A DNA stretch of 64,000 nucleotides from Ga0077555 sp050250755 (GCA_050250755.1 JBFWOB010000004.1:124001-188000); one strand, 5' to 3'; positions 29,968 through 39,935 are shown, counted from the first letter of the stretch. Numbers and translations: made by a program. Notes: generated by a model from the sequence alone, not told the origin.

Positions 29968-30924
29968 TCACGCGAATTTCGACATTACCTCACGCGAGAA
30001 TTGCTCAAGACGTTCGATTGTGCCGGAGAGGTCGCTGCCGTCGCCGCCGATCAGCAGATGTTGCAGGCCGCGCTCGCGGAAGCGGCCGATGTCATCAACG
30101 ATGGCTTGGGCACTCCCGGTGAAGGCCAGGCGGCCGCCGTCGCGACCTTTTTGCTCTGCACCGACGCGGCCGTAAATGGCAAGGAGGGCGGCGGAGACGC
30201 TGCCGGGATCGCGCCCGTTCAGTTCGGCTTCAGCGTGCACCTCATCGAGCGCGGCTCTATAGAGCTCAGGCGTGTCGAGAGGCTGCTTCGGGTTGGCAGC
30301 GACTGGATACCAGCCGTCGCCGAGACGGCCAGCACGAACACGCGCCGCCTTGGCTTCGCCGCCGATCCAGATCGGCAAGCCTGATGTTTGCGCGGGCTTC
30401 GGCGCGAAAAGCAGCTTGTCGAAGCGAGCGAAGGTACCCTGATGCGCAGGTTTCTCGGCAGTCCATAGGTCGCGGAAAGCGCGAATGTACTCGTCTGAGG
30501 CTTTGGCTCGCGCGGGGAACGGCGGTCCTCCCAGCAATGCGATCTCCTCGGCCATCCAGCCGACCCCGACGCCGGCCGTGAGGCGGCCCTTCGAGAGGAC
30601 ATCGACTGTGGCCAGCATCTTGGCTGCGAGCACGGGATGGCGGTGAGGTAGCACGAGCACCGAAGTGAGCAGGCGAATCCGGCTCGTGGCAGCGGCAACG
30701 AAGCTCAGCGCGGTGATCTGCTCGAGACTGACGCCCGTGTCCTGCGCAAAGAACTTGCCGGTCGCGGAATAGGGGTAGGCGCTGTTGACCTCTGTCGCGA
30801 CGATGACGTGGTCGCTCATGCCGAAGTGCTCGTAGCCGAGCGCCTCGGCTTTCTGAGCGACGGTTCGGAGTGTGTCGGGCTCGCCCGCGACCCCGCGAGA
30901 GCCGAAATGCAGGCCGAACTTCAT
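29968..30924 (-). CDS. LLM-class flavin-dependent oxidoreductase (luciferase-like, F420/FMN)
   Basis: A 318-residue TIM-barrel enzyme. MKFGLHFGSRG starts the barrel. ALGYEHFGMSDHVIV, LTSVLVLPHRHPVLAAKMLATVDVLSKGRL and GVGVGWMAEEIALLG are the family's cofactor-binding strands, and PIWIGGEAKAARVRAGRLGDGWYP is the typical second half. The ATG at 30924 has GGAAGG upstream. Cofactor (FMN or F420) and substrate are undetermined. It is divergent from hyuA, so it may share a control region and take part in oxidising the same compound. Confidence 0.87.
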   Translation of the reverse strand: MKFGLHFGSRGVAGEPDTLRTVAQKAEALGYEHFGMSDHVIVATEVNSAYPYSATGKFFAQDTGVSLEQITALSFVAAATSRIRLLTSVLVLPHRHPVLAAKMLATVDVLSKGRLTAGVGVGWMAEEIALLGGPPFPARAKASDEYIRAFRDLWTAEKPAHQGTFARFDKLLFAPKPAQTSGLPIWIGGEAKAARVRAGRLGDGWYPVAANPKQPLDTPELYRAALDEVHAEAELNGRDPGSVSAALLAIYGRVGAEQKGRDGGRLAFTGSAQAIVDDIGRFRERGLQHLLIGGDGSDLSGTIERLEQFSREVMSKFA

Positions 30925-31109
30925 CACATTCTTCCTTTCCTATGCGGCGCTTCCCGTAGATCCGGAGAGGATGGCCTGCCGCGGCGCCGCTGTGAAGCAA
31001 GCTGGCCACACGGAGAGGTCGCGATTGCGGCTTCGCCGCCGATGTGGCTCGATGTGTGACTGGCGCAAATCACGATAGGCGCCGAAGCGAGGTCCAGCAC
31101 GAGGCAGGA

Positions 31110-33194
31110 ATGATCCGTATCGCATTCGACATTGGAGGCACGTTCACAGACTTCGTGCTGCACGACCAGTCGCAGCAGGTGCTGCGCGTCGGTAAGGTTC
31201 CAACCACGCCCGCAAGCCTCGAGACGGCGGTGCTCGAAGGCTTCGATGCGATCCTGAAAGCTCATGGCGGCCTGCCGGAGGCCGTCTCGACGATCCTGCA
31301 CGCGACCACGATCGCCACCAATGCGATCCTCGAGCGGAAAGGCAACCGAACAGCGCTACTCACGACCGCAGGTTTCCGCGACGTACTCATCATCGGTCGC
31401 CAGAAGCGATACGACACCAACAACATGCACCTCGATAAGCCGGCGCCGCTGATCCCGCGGCGTGACATCTTCGAGGTGGTGGAGCGTATGGCTGCCGATG
31501 GCAGCGTTGTCGCCCCGCTTGATGCGCGGAGCCTCGAAGGCGCGATTGCGACACTGAAGGCCGGCGACTACGAAGCCGTGGCGATTGCATTCCTGCATGC
31601 TTACGCCAATCCGGATCACGAGATCGAAGCACGGCGGAGAATTCAGGAGGCGCTTCCGCATATTGCTGTGTCGGTGAGTCACGAGGTCAGTCCGAAATTC
31701 CGCGAGTATGAGCGAACGAATACAACGGCGGCGAATGCTTACGTGCGGCGCATCGTCGATCGCTATCTGGCCTCGTTGACGGGTGCGCTCGGGCGGCGCG
31801 GTTTTCGCTCGAGCCTCTACATCATGCAGTCGAACGGCGGGCTGGTGACGCCGGAGATTGCGCAGGCATTCCCCGTGCGCATCGTCGAGTCCGGACCCGC
31901 GGCCGGCGTTCTGATGAGCGCTACAGTCGGCCGCGAGGAAGGCATCGAGCACGTGCTCACCTTCGACATGGGCGGGACAACGGCCAAGCTTGGCGCTGTC
32001 GATGGCGGCGAGCCCGCCATTACGCAGACGTTCGAGGTCGACGGTATCGATAACCGCCGCTACAGCGGCCTGCCTCTCAACGTACCTGCTGTGGAACTGG
32101 TTGAGATCGGGGCCGGGGGCGGCTCGATCGCGGTCGCCGAACGCGGGCTCGTGAAGGTCGGGCCGCAAAGCGCGGGTGCCGAGCCGGGGCCGATCTGCTA
32201 TCGCCGCGGTGGCACGCTGCCGACCATAACCGACGCCAATCTCGTGCTCGGTTATCTCGATCCTGGCTGGTTTCTCGGTGGGGTGATGCAACTTGATGCG
32301 GAAGCGGCGCGTGCCGGCATCGAGGAACACGTCGCGCGGCCGCTATCGCTGGGCGTCGATGAGGCGGCCTGGGGCATCCATACGGTCGCCAACTCCAACA
32401 TGGAGCGGGCGATGCGCATCGTCTCGATCGAGCGGGGGCGCGATCCGCGGCGCTACGCCATGGTGGCCTTCGGTGGCGCGGGACCGCTGCATGCCGCGCG
32501 ACTGGCGCGCACGCTCGGTGTTCCAAAGGTGATTGTGCCGATGGGAGCGGGCGTCGGATCTGCGATCGGTCTCCTGACGGCCGATGCAAAGATCGACGTT
32601 TCGGTGACGCGCATTCTGACCGTGGAAGCCGATCAGGCCTCGGTGATCAAATCGATCTTTGCCGATCTCCAGGCACGCGCGGCACCCGATCTTGCCAACC
32701 TCGGCGGTGTCGCCGGCAACGTCAAATGGCAGCGTGGCGCTTACATGCGTTACCAAGGCCAGGGCTATGAGATTCGTGTCGAATTGCCGGCTGGCGAGAT
32801 TACATCAGACTTTCCCGCGGTCGCCGTTGCGGCTTTCGAAGCGGCCTACAAGACCGTCTATGGCTATGTCGACAGCGGCGCGCGCGTCGAGGCGATCGAC
32901 TGGTTCCTGATTGCAACTGTGCCGGGGCTCGGTGAGCGAGGAGCGACCGCCCGCCAGCTCGTCGGCCAAACGGGCGCGTCGGGAAGCGGGCGCACCGCAA
33001 GACGTGCTTATTTTCCGGAGACTGGCGGCTTCGTCGAGGTATCGGTTGTCGATCGCTACAACCTGAAACCGGGCGAGCGCGTCCTTGGCCCCTCTCTGAT
33101 CGAGGAGCGGGAATCGACGACGGTCCTGTTGCCGGGCGACGTCGCTCGCGTGACTGAGAACGGCCATCTTATGATCGACATCCTCGGAGGCTGA
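31110..33194 (+). CDS. hyuA: Hydantoinase/oxoprolinase subunit A
   Basis: A 694-residue ATP-dependent amidohydrolase subunit. MIRIAFDIGGTFTDFVLHD is the phosphate-binding motif of the actin-like ATPase fold. ATTIATNAILERKGNRTALLTTAGFRD, SGPAAGVLMSATVGREEG, FDMGGTTAKLG and GAGGGSIAVAE are HyuA landmarks. Relatives open N-methylhydantoin or 5-oxoproline, or carboxylate acetone, using ATP. The ATG at 31110 (GGCAGGA upstream) lies exactly at the conserved motif. The hyuB gene follows after five bases. Confidence 0.92.
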   Translation: MIRIAFDIGGTFTDFVLHDQSQQVLRVGKVPTTPASLETAVLEGFDAILKAHGGLPEAVSTILHATTIATNAILERKGNRTALLTTAGFRDVLIIGRQKRYDTNNMHLDKPAPLIPRRDIFEVVERMAADGSVVAPLDARSLEGAIATLKAGDYEAVAIAFLHAYANPDHEIEARRRIQEALPHIAVSVSHEVSPKFREYERTNTTAANAYVRRIVDRYLASLTGALGRRGFRSSLYIMQSNGGLVTPEIAQAFPVRIVESGPAAGVLMSATVGREEGIEHVLTFDMGGTTAKLGAVDGGEPAITQTFEVDGIDNRRYSGLPLNVPAVELVEIGAGGGSIAVAERGLVKVGPQSAGAEPGPICYRRGGTLPTITDANLVLGYLDPGWFLGGVMQLDAEAARAGIEEHVARPLSLGVDEAAWGIHTVANSNMERAMRIVSIERGRDPRRYAMVAFGGAGPLHAARLARTLGVPKVIVPMGAGVGSAIGLLTADAKIDVSVTRILTVEADQASVIKSIFADLQARAAPDLANLGGVAGNVKWQRGAYMRYQGQGYEIRVELPAGEITSDFPAVAVAAFEAAYKTVYGYVDSGARVEAIDWFLIATVPGLGERGATARQLVGQTGASGSGRTARRAYFPETGGFVEVSVVDRYNLKPGERVLGPSLIEERESTTVLLPGDVARVTENGHLMIDILGG

Positions 33195-33199
33195 ACCCC

Positions 33200-34879
33200 A
33201 TGACACGGACTAAGGCGGACATAGACGCCATCACGCTGTCGATCCTTTGGAACAGCCTGCTTTCGATCGCCGACGAGATGGGAACGGCGCTGAGGCGCAC
33301 GGCTTTCTCGGAGGCGGTTCGCGAGGGCGACGATTTCTCGACTGGCATCTTCGACGGAAAAGGTCGGCTGATCGCCCAGGGCAACTTCACGCCGGGGCAT
33401 CTCGGCGCGATGCCGTACGTCGTCGACAATGTGCTCAAATACCATGCGCCAGAGAACCTGAAGCCGGGTGACAGCATCCTGCTCAACGACAGCTATCTCG
33501 GTGGCGGCCACTTCCCCGACTTCTTCCTTACGACGCCTATTTTTCGCGATGGCGTTATTATCGGTTATGCCGTCACGACAGCGCATCAAGTGGACATCGG
33601 CGGAGCCGCGCCGGGCTCTCAGCGCGTGCAAGGAATCTCGGAGGCGTTCCAGGAAGGGCTGCGCATCCTGCCGATCAAGATTGTGCGCGGCGGCAGCTTC
33701 GACGAAGACCTGATGCGCATGATCCTCGCCAATGTCCGCGTGCCGACGAAGGTGCGCGGCGACCTCATGGCTCAGCTCAATGCCAACCACGTGGGCGCGG
33801 AGCGGATCAATCGCATGTTCGATGGCTATGGCGCCGACACGATGGGGCAAACTTTCGATGCGCTGCTCGAACGTTCCGAAACCGAGACGCGCGCCATCAT
33901 CTCTAAGCTGCCGAAAGGCCGGTTCGAATTCGAGGATTGCTTCGATGACAGCGGTCCCGGCACAGACCCTATCAAAGTCAAGGTGGCGGTGACGGTGAGT
34001 GATGGCGAGATCGAGATCGACTTCACGGGCTCGGGACCTACGGTGAAGGCGGCGCTCAACTCCTATATCAACTACACGCGAGCCTACGGCGTATTTGCGA
34101 CGCGATGCCTGACGCAGGCGAATCTCCCGAACAACGAAGGCTCCTTCCGCCCCATCAAGGTGAAGGCAGAAGAAGACTCGTTCTTCAATCCACGGTTTCC
34201 GGCAGCGTCGGGCGGGCGTGCCGCGGTGCAGATCCGTATCTTCGACGCCGTGAACGGTGCCTTCGCCAAGTGCATCCCACACCGCGCGATGGGGGCCTTC
34301 TCGCATTGGTCGAACCCGAACATCGGTGGCATCGACTCGCGTACGGGCAAGCCGTTCATCATGTACGATATGCTTCTTGGCGGTTATGGCGGCCGCTCCG
34401 ACAAGGACGGCGTCGAGGCCATGGCTCCGGTGATGAACTGCTCGAACATTCCGGTCGAGGTCGCCGAGCACAACAATCCGGTCCGAGTGGAGCGATTCGA
34501 GCTCATTCCGGACTCCGGCGGTATTGGAAAATACCGTGGCGGCTGCGGTATCCGGAAGGACGTGCGCCTGCTTGCTGACGAGGCGATGCTGACGCTACTC
34601 GGCGATCGTCATAAGTTTGCGCCCTACGGGGTGTTCGGTGGCGGAGCTGCGGCGGTCGGCCAGTCGATCGTCTATTCAGGCAACGAGACACGAGAGCTCG
34701 GATCGAAGGAGGTAACGATGCTCAAACGCGATGATGTCGTGAGCCTCAGGACATCCGGTGCCGGCGGTTATGGCCCGCCCAGCGAGCGCGATCCCGGCCT
34801 GATCGAGCGTGATATTGCAGACGGCTATGTGACCGAGGAAAGGGCACGGGAGGCGTATGGGAGGGGAGGTGCGCGTTAG
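33200..34879 (+). CDS. hyuB: Hydantoinase/oxoprolinase subunit B
   Basis: 559 residues. It opens with ADIDAITLSILWNSLLSIADEMG, and contains DFSTGIFDGKGRLIAQG, NDSYLGGGHFPDFFLTTPIF and ASGGRAAVQIRIFDAVNGA, all typical of HyuB, the hydrolase partner of HyuA. The pair works as a complex in the cytoplasm. Liv importers on both sides, plus the LLM oxidoreductase, suggest a pathway for importing and opening a nitrogen heterocycle or similar lactam. Acetone-carboxylase-like chemistry is less likely because no gamma subunit is present. Confidence 0.92.
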   Translation: MTRTKADIDAITLSILWNSLLSIADEMGTALRRTAFSEAVREGDDFSTGIFDGKGRLIAQGNFTPGHLGAMPYVVDNVLKYHAPENLKPGDSILLNDSYLGGGHFPDFFLTTPIFRDGVIIGYAVTTAHQVDIGGAAPGSQRVQGISEAFQEGLRILPIKIVRGGSFDEDLMRMILANVRVPTKVRGDLMAQLNANHVGAERINRMFDGYGADTMGQTFDALLERSETETRAIISKLPKGRFEFEDCFDDSGPGTDPIKVKVAVTVSDGEIEIDFTGSGPTVKAALNSYINYTRAYGVFATRCLTQANLPNNEGSFRPIKVKAEEDSFFNPRFPAASGGRAAVQIRIFDAVNGAFAKCIPHRAMGAFSHWSNPNIGGIDSRTGKPFIMYDMLLGGYGGRSDKDGVEAMAPVMNCSNIPVEVAEHNNPVRVERFELIPDSGGIGKYRGGCGIRKDVRLLADEAMLTLLGDRHKFAPYGVFGGGAAAVGQSIVYSGNETRELGSKEVTMLKRDDVVSLRTSGAGGYGPPSERDPGLIERDIADGYVTEERAREAYGRGGAR

Positions 34880-34897
34880 CGTTAGCTACCTCCTTCC

Positions 34898-35605
34898 TCA
34901 GATGCCGAGATAGGCTCGCCGCACCTCGGGATCATCGAGCAGCTTCTCGGCGGATCCGGTCATACGAATACGACCGAGATCGAGGATCACGGCGCGCCGA
35001 GCGAGGGACAGAGCCCAAGTGGCGTTTTGCTCGGCGAGCAGCACCGAGAGCCCTTCTGTCTTCTGGATCTCGCTTAGAACCTCGCCTATGCGCTCGACGA
35101 TGACCGGCGCGAGGCCGAGCGAGGGCTCGTCGAGCATGATGAGCGAAGGCTTCGACATCAGCGCGCGGCCGATGGCGAGCATTTGCTGCTCGCCGCCCGA
35201 CAGGCTTCCTGCGGCCTGCGTCCGCCGCTCCTTCAGCCTCGGAAAATACTCGTAGATTCGCTCGATGCGCTCGGGCAGCTCGGCCTCGGGCCGAGAGATA
35301 CCGCCGACGCGCAGATTATCGAGGACGGTGAGTTGTGGAAAGACGCGGCGGCCCTCGGGTGAGAAGCCAATGCCAAGGCGCATCGCGTGCGACGGTTTCA
35401 GGCCCCTCAGCGTCTGGTCGCCAAAGGTGATAAGACCCTCGTAGGTTACCATGCCGAGGATGGCCTTCAGCGTGCTCGACTTGCCGGCTCCGTTCGAGCC
35501 GATCAGCGCAACCGTCTCGCCCGGCTCGACCACGAAGCTGACGGCTTCGGTGCCGACGATGGGCCCGTAGGTGACCTTGAGGCCCTCAACGCTGAGCTTT
35601 GGCAT
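34898..35605 (-). CDS. livF: Liv-type ABC ATPase LivF
   Basis: 235 residues: Walker A GSNGAGKSS, signature LSGGEQQMLAIGRAL, Walker B LIMLDEPSLGLAP, and the family ending RRAYLGI. Last gene of the minus-strand Liv operon 39497-34898. Its start overlaps the preceding livG by 20 bases. It is convergent with hyuB (18 bases apart), with no clear terminator between them. Confidence 0.93.
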   Translation of the reverse strand: MPKLSVEGLKVTYGPIVGTEAVSFVVEPGETVALIGSNGAGKSSTLKAILGMVTYEGLITFGDQTLRGLKPSHAMRLGIGFSPEGRRVFPQLTVLDNLRVGGISRPEAELPERIERIYEYFPRLKERRTQAAGSLSGGEQQMLAIGRALMSKPSLIMLDEPSLGLAPVIVERIGEVLSEIQKTEGLSVLLAEQNATWALSLARRAVILDLGRIRMTGSAEKLLDDPEVRRAYLGI

Positions 35606-36368
35606 AACGTTTTCCGAGATAAGCCTCGATCACGGCGGGGTTGGCGAGCACATCTTTCGGTGCACCCTGCGCGAGCTCGCGCCCTTGCGCCATGACCAGC
35701 ACGCGGTCGCAGAGGTCCGTGATGAAGCGCATATTGTGGTCGATGACGACGACAGAAATGCCGCGTTCGCGCACGAGACGGATGGTATCTCGAACGTGAT
35801 CGGTTTCCTCGGCGGAGAGCCCGGCAACGGGTTCATCCAGAAGGATGATGTGCGGTCGGGCAGCGAGACCGATCCCCATGCCGAGTACCTTTTGGATACC
35901 GTAGGGCAGGCTGGACGCGATGTGGTCACCGACCCGCTCGAGGCCGAGCCACTGCATGACCTCTTCGACGTGCGCCTCCGTGCGCTGACGTGCCTTACGT
36001 GCCTTGGGCGTATCGAAGAGGGTTGCGCAGAAGCCTGGATAGAGCAGGCGGAAAGCGCCACGCCGCAGGTTCTCTCGCACCGTTGAACCGGCGAAGACCG
36101 TAGTGGCCTGGAATGTCCGCACGAGGCCGCTCGCAACGAGGATGTGCGGCTTTTGGCCTGTCACGTCGTGTCCGGAAAGGCGGACGTGGCCGCTGCTCGG
36201 CTCGATCACGCCCGAGATAAGATTGACGGCCGTTGTCTTGCCGGCACCGTTCGGACCGATGATGCCGAGGATCTCGCGCTCGGCAACCTCGTAGGAGAGA
36301 TCAGCCACGGCCTGTAGACCGCCGAAGCGCTTCGAGAGCTGCTCGACCTTGAGAAGGGGCTGTGTCAT
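35586..36368 (-). CDS. livG: Liv-type ABC ATPase LivG
   Basis: 260 residues with FGGLQAVADLSYEVAEREILGIIGPNGAGKTT (Walker A), the long LivG insertion (RTFQATTVFAGSTVRENLRRG), a slightly unusual signature LPYGIQKVLGMGIGL and Walker B IILLDEPVAGLS, ending near VIEAYLGKRY. It overlaps livM by four bases (ATGA-type coupling). Confidence 0.92.
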   Translation of the reverse strand: MTQPLLKVEQLSKRFGGLQAVADLSYEVAEREILGIIGPNGAGKTTAVNLISGVIEPSSGHVRLSGHDVTGQKPHILVASGLVRTFQATTVFAGSTVRENLRRGAFRLLYPGFCATLFDTPKARKARQRTEAHVEEVMQWLGLERVGDHIASSLPYGIQKVLGMGIGLAARPHIILLDEPVAGLSAEETDHVRDTIRLVRERGISVVVIDHNMRFITDLCDRVLVMAQGRELAQGAPKDVLANPAVIEAYLGKRYAKAQR

Positions 36369-37342
36369 TCGGCGGCCCCCGGTTGGCTCAAGGCGGCTGG
36401 CGCCGACGTGCGGCGAGCAACGATATAGGCTCTCACACGTCTGATGGCTTCAATGATGCCGCCCGGCAGGAACGCCATGGTCGCGAACAGGATGGCGCCG
36501 AAGATAATCTGCTGGAGGTTGACCCAGCCACGCAGCAATTCGGGAAGCATGACCATGAAGACCGTCCCGATCAACGCGCCCGCGAGGCTCGACATGCCTC
36601 CAATCACGTTCATGACGACGAGATTGAGCGAGATGAGGCCGGAGAAATTTTCCGGGCTCAGCACCTTGTTGTAATGGGCCATCAGGGAGCCCTGCATGCC
36701 TGCGAGCGCGCAGGCGATGATAAAGATCATCACCTTGAAACGGATGACCGGCACGCCAGAGCACTCAGCCAAGCGTTCGCTGTCGCGCATTGCGTTCATC
36801 GCGCGGCCCATCTCGGACGTTAGGATGCGCGCACAAAGCCCGATGGCAAATACGGCGAAGGCCAGCGCCAGGTAATAGTAAGCCCGGTTCGACAGGAAGA
36901 TCTCGGCCGGCGGCGGAATGTTGAAGATGCCGTTCGAGCCGCCGGTCAGCGCCATGTTCTCGACGATGGCCATACGCACGACTTCGCCGAAAAGAAAGGT
37001 GATCAGCACGAAGTACTTGCCGGTGAGGCGCAGTACGATGGGACCGATAACGGCTGCCAGTAAGGCGGCTGCCGATGTTCCAACGAGAAGACCGACCACA
37101 AATGGCATCTCGAGGCGCATCACGGTCAGAACCGAGCCGTAGGCCCCGAACGCCATGAAGGCGGCATGACAAAGACTGACGTGGCCTGTGCGCACGATCA
37201 GGTGGAGCGACGCGGCGCCGATTGCGGTCAGCAGAATCAGGACACCGACGTGGTGCAGAAACTTATCCTCGGTGAGCAGTGGCCAGATAAGGAGCGCCGC
37301 TCCCGACAGCACCCAGAGCACCGACTTGGTTACCTTGTTCAT
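36365..37342 (-). CDS. livM: Liv-type ABC permease LivM
   Basis: A 325-residue permease with about nine membrane segments. LIVRTGHVSLCHAAFMAFGAYGS and VIGGMSSLAGALIGTVFMVMLPE are the LivM signatures. The ATG at 37342 is preferred over the TTG at 37351. It lies five bases after livH. Confidence 0.92.
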   Translation of the reverse strand: MNKVTKSVLWVLSGAALLIWPLLTEDKFLHHVGVLILLTAIGAASLHLIVRTGHVSLCHAAFMAFGAYGSVLTVMRLEMPFVVGLLVGTSAAALLAAVIGPIVLRLTGKYFVLITFLFGEVVRMAIVENMALTGGSNGIFNIPPPAEIFLSNRAYYYLALAFAVFAIGLCARILTSEMGRAMNAMRDSERLAECSGVPVIRFKVMIFIIACALAGMQGSLMAHYNKVLSPENFSGLISLNLVVMNVIGGMSSLAGALIGTVFMVMLPELLRGWVNLQQIIFGAILFATMAFLPGGIIEAIRRVRAYIVARRTSAPAALSQPGAAE

Positions 37343-37347
37343 GGGTC

Positions 37348-38247
37348 TCAAGTCTCCGGCGTGCCGAGGATACCCCAGGGGCGGAAGATGAGAAGCAGGA
37401 TCACCACTCCGAACGAGAGGAAGGCCGAGGCGGCCGCTCCGAAGGCTGTACCAATGATACTTTCCGTGAAGCCCAGAAGGGCACCACCGAGCGCGGCACC
37501 CGGAATCGAGCCCATCCCTCCCAGAATGACGACAATGAAGGCCATGATCAGCGGTCGTTCACCGAGGTGCGGAGAGACTGCGTAAATCTGACCCCAGAGA
37601 CTACCGGCAAGCGCCGCCAGCAAAATCGCCACGAAGAATGCGACGCGGTAGATCCAGCGGGTATCGACGCCCTGGGTCTCGGCTATCTCGACATCCTGTG
37701 CTGTAGCGCGCATGGCGAGGCCGACACGCGTGTGGCTGATGAACAGATAGAATGCCGCGAGTGCGGCAAGCGCGATGACGACGACGATCAGGCGATCCAC
37801 CGGCACGATGATGTCACCCATCATGAGCACGTCCTGCGAGACCGCAGGAATGTTGCGCTCATAGGTGTCCCACAGCAGCACGCCGCCATAGATGAGCATC
37901 ATGTTGAGGCCGAGCAGGCCGATCATGCTCTCGAACATGCGCTGGTAGAACCAGCGAAAGACGAGCCATTCGAGGGCCATTGACGCGGCTGCGACGCCGA
38001 TCACGCCCACAGGCAAGGCGATGAGCCAAGGCCAGCCCAGGTCCTTGGTGAGGTGGTAGTAGGCAAAAGCGCCGAGCATGGCGAATTCGCCATGGGCGAA
38101 GTTGACCACTCGCATGATGCCGAACAGCAGCGTGAAGCCGAGCGCGACCAGGATATAAATGGCGCTCAGGCTGACGCCGTTTACAAAAACTTGCCCGGCA
38201 ACGGTTGGATTCAGAAGGATGTCGAGACGGGATAAGAAGTCGGACAC
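37348..38247 (-). CDS. livH: Liv-type ABC permease LivH
   Basis: A 299-residue permease starting at GTG, with GGAGGAAGC upstream. NGVSLSAIYILVALGFTLLFGIMRVVNFAHGEFAMLGAF is the LivH signature and VILGGMGSIPGAALGGALLGF the conserved C-terminal part. Second gene of the minus-strand Liv operon, after the binding protein. Confidence 0.92.
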   Translation of the reverse strand: MSDFLSRLDILLNPTVAGQVFVNGVSLSAIYILVALGFTLLFGIMRVVNFAHGEFAMLGAFAYYHLTKDLGWPWLIALPVGVIGVAAASMALEWLVFRWFYQRMFESMIGLLGLNMMLIYGGVLLWDTYERNIPAVSQDVLMMGDIIVPVDRLIVVVIALAALAAFYLFISHTRVGLAMRATAQDVEIAETQGVDTRWIYRVAFFVAILLAALAGSLWGQIYAVSPHLGERPLIMAFIVVILGGMGSIPGAALGGALLGFTESIIGTAFGAAASAFLSFGVVILLLIFRPWGILGTPET

Positions 38248-38269
38248 GAGTCGCTTCCTCCGGCGGTCA

Positions 38270-38297
38270 GCCGGCCTCTCTCGCTAGAGAAGCCGGC
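38270..38297 (-). other. Intercistronic hairpin between binding-protein gene and livH
   Basis: GCCGGC (38270-38275) pairs with GCCGGC (38292-38297), with TCTC/GAGA pairing further in and a six-base loop. It lies just after the binding-protein stop in the direction of transcription, the classic place for a message-stabilising or attenuating hairpin that leaves more receptor than permease. Confidence 0.55.
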
Positions 38298-38318
38298 CGA
38301 CGGTCCAGGCACCACAAA

Positions 38319-39497
38319 TCAGGGCATGAACTTCTTGATTTTGACGATCTTGCCGCCCTTCACCTCGGAGAAGAAATATTGCATCAACAGTTGGCGGTTG
38401 ATGCCGTAGGTTTCCTTCCCAGTCCACTTGACGGGGCCGTAGATGCCGATGTCGAGACCATCCATCTTGTCGAGTGCATCACGTACTTTTGGCGTGTCGA
38501 TCGAGTCCGCGCGCTGGATCGCGTCCGTCAGCAGATAAACACCATGGTAGAACGCTGGCATGAATGGGCTGATGATGCCCTTGCCGTACTTGGCGATGTA
38601 TGCCTCTTTCAGCTTTGCCGCTTTCGGCATCTCCCAGTCGATGAAATCGTAAGTCATGAAGCCTTCGGAGGCTGGCCCCGCGATCTCGATGATCTCGTCG
38701 ACGGCCGGTCCGCCGATCTGGAACACGCGCCCCTTGAAGCCGGCTTGCCGGATCTGCTTCAGCATCAGGCCAGCATCGCCGGGAGAGTTGCCGTCGAACT
38801 CGAATGCGTTGACCTTCTGCGCCATCATTCGAAGGATCAACGGCGTAAACTCTTTTGTGCCGCGCTCGAAGAAGTCGAGAACGACCTCGAAGCCCGCCTT
38901 CTTGTAGTCCTCCGCCAGTGGCTTGGCGACAGACTGGCCAACCGCGTCGTTCGGCGCGAGGAGGGCGACTTTCGTGACGTCCTTCAGATTTTCCTTGATG
39001 TACTTGATGATCGGAGGACCGAATTCGATGTTGGTATTGTAAAGCCGGAAATTATAGGGATCCGGGGTGTCGTTTTTCAGCACGCCTGGCGCATAGCCGT
39101 CGGTCAGGGCGATGACCTTCGCCGGGTTGGTGACGCTGATCGCGGCGAGGGCAGGTGGTGAGCCAACCGGTCCGATGATGAAATTGACTTTATCCTGATG
39201 CACCAGCCGCTCGGCGGCGGCTTTGCCGCCCTGGGCCGAGTAGAGATCATCGTAGAAGACGAGCTCGAGCTTGTAGCTCTTGCCTCCTGCCTTGACGCCG
39301 CCTGCCGCGTTGACGTCGGCGATGGCGAGTTCGAGGCCGCGCTGCGCAGCCAAGCCCCATGAGGTGCCACCACCAGACAGCGGCCCCATGCCGCCAATCT
39401 TCAGTGTTTCCTGCGCCATCGCCGGTAGCGATAGGGCTGCCGCTGCGAGGCCTGCTGCAATGACCGATCCGATCGGCTTCAACCACGAACTGACCAT
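38319..39497 (-). CDS. Liv-type periplasmic binding protein
   Basis: A 392-residue type 1 receptor with a signal peptide ending in AMAQE and a strong ribosome site (GGGAGGAGTGAGAA before ATG). TLKIGGMGPLSGGGTSWGLAAQRGLELAIADVNAAGG opens the first lobe; FIIGPVGSPPALAAI contains the ligand-binding Ser/Ala-type stretch. First gene of the operon ending at 34898. The ligand is probably the same class of compound handled by hyuAB. Confidence 0.92.
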   Translation of the reverse strand: MVSSWLKPIGSVIAAGLAAAALSLPAMAQETLKIGGMGPLSGGGTSWGLAAQRGLELAIADVNAAGGVKAGGKSYKLELVFYDDLYSAQGGKAAAERLVHQDKVNFIIGPVGSPPALAAISVTNPAKVIALTDGYAPGVLKNDTPDPYNFRLYNTNIEFGPPIIKYIKENLKDVTKVALLAPNDAVGQSVAKPLAEDYKKAGFEVVLDFFERGTKEFTPLILRMMAQKVNAFEFDGNSPGDAGLMLKQIRQAGFKGRVFQIGGPAVDEIIEIAGPASEGFMTYDFIDWEMPKAAKLKEAYIAKYGKGIISPFMPAFYHGVYLLTDAIQRADSIDTPKVRDALDKMDGLDIGIYGPVKWTGKETYGINRQLLMQYFFSEVKGGKIVKIKKFMP

Positions 39498-39935
39498 TTC
39501 TCACTCCTCCCTAAGGGCGAGATCGACTGCCCATTGAACTGGGATGCCGTCCGACCAATTGACGCACCAAGCTGGCCTCAAAAAAAACCTGCGGTCAATC
39601 AGGTCTTCCGCAGGAATGTGGCGTCACTGATAACTTGTCCCGCTGCAATGCCCCAGTGGATGTCACTGATGCGAGTGAGCAGCCGACGTGTCGCCGGAAA
39701 ATTCTGATCGCATCCTCGATCGGCATTGGTCGGCATATTCGATAGATTCATCATGGGTTATGTTTTTGTGATGATGCGAAGAGGCGTCGACGTCTGAGAA
39801 TAGCCCTTGGCGTCGGACTTTCCACGGTCGGTCTCAGGCCAATGTGGTGCTGAAGCATGGCCGGCCCACTCAGCCTGTCTCATTGCTTGCAAGCCCATCC
39901 GCCGCCCCGTTCATTGTGCCGCGCTATGTTTCCCA
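39498..39935. other. Divergent intergenic region Liv operon / arsR
   Basis: 438 bases holding the promoter of the minus-strand Liv operon (not clearly recognisable) and, at its right edge, the arsR promoter listed separately. No gene seen. Confidence 0.4.

Noticed and set aside
31110..34879. hyuAB as acetone carboxylase
   Set aside because: Only the alpha/beta-like pair is present, with no gamma subunit or sigma-54 regulator; the hydantoinase/oxoprolinase reading is simpler.
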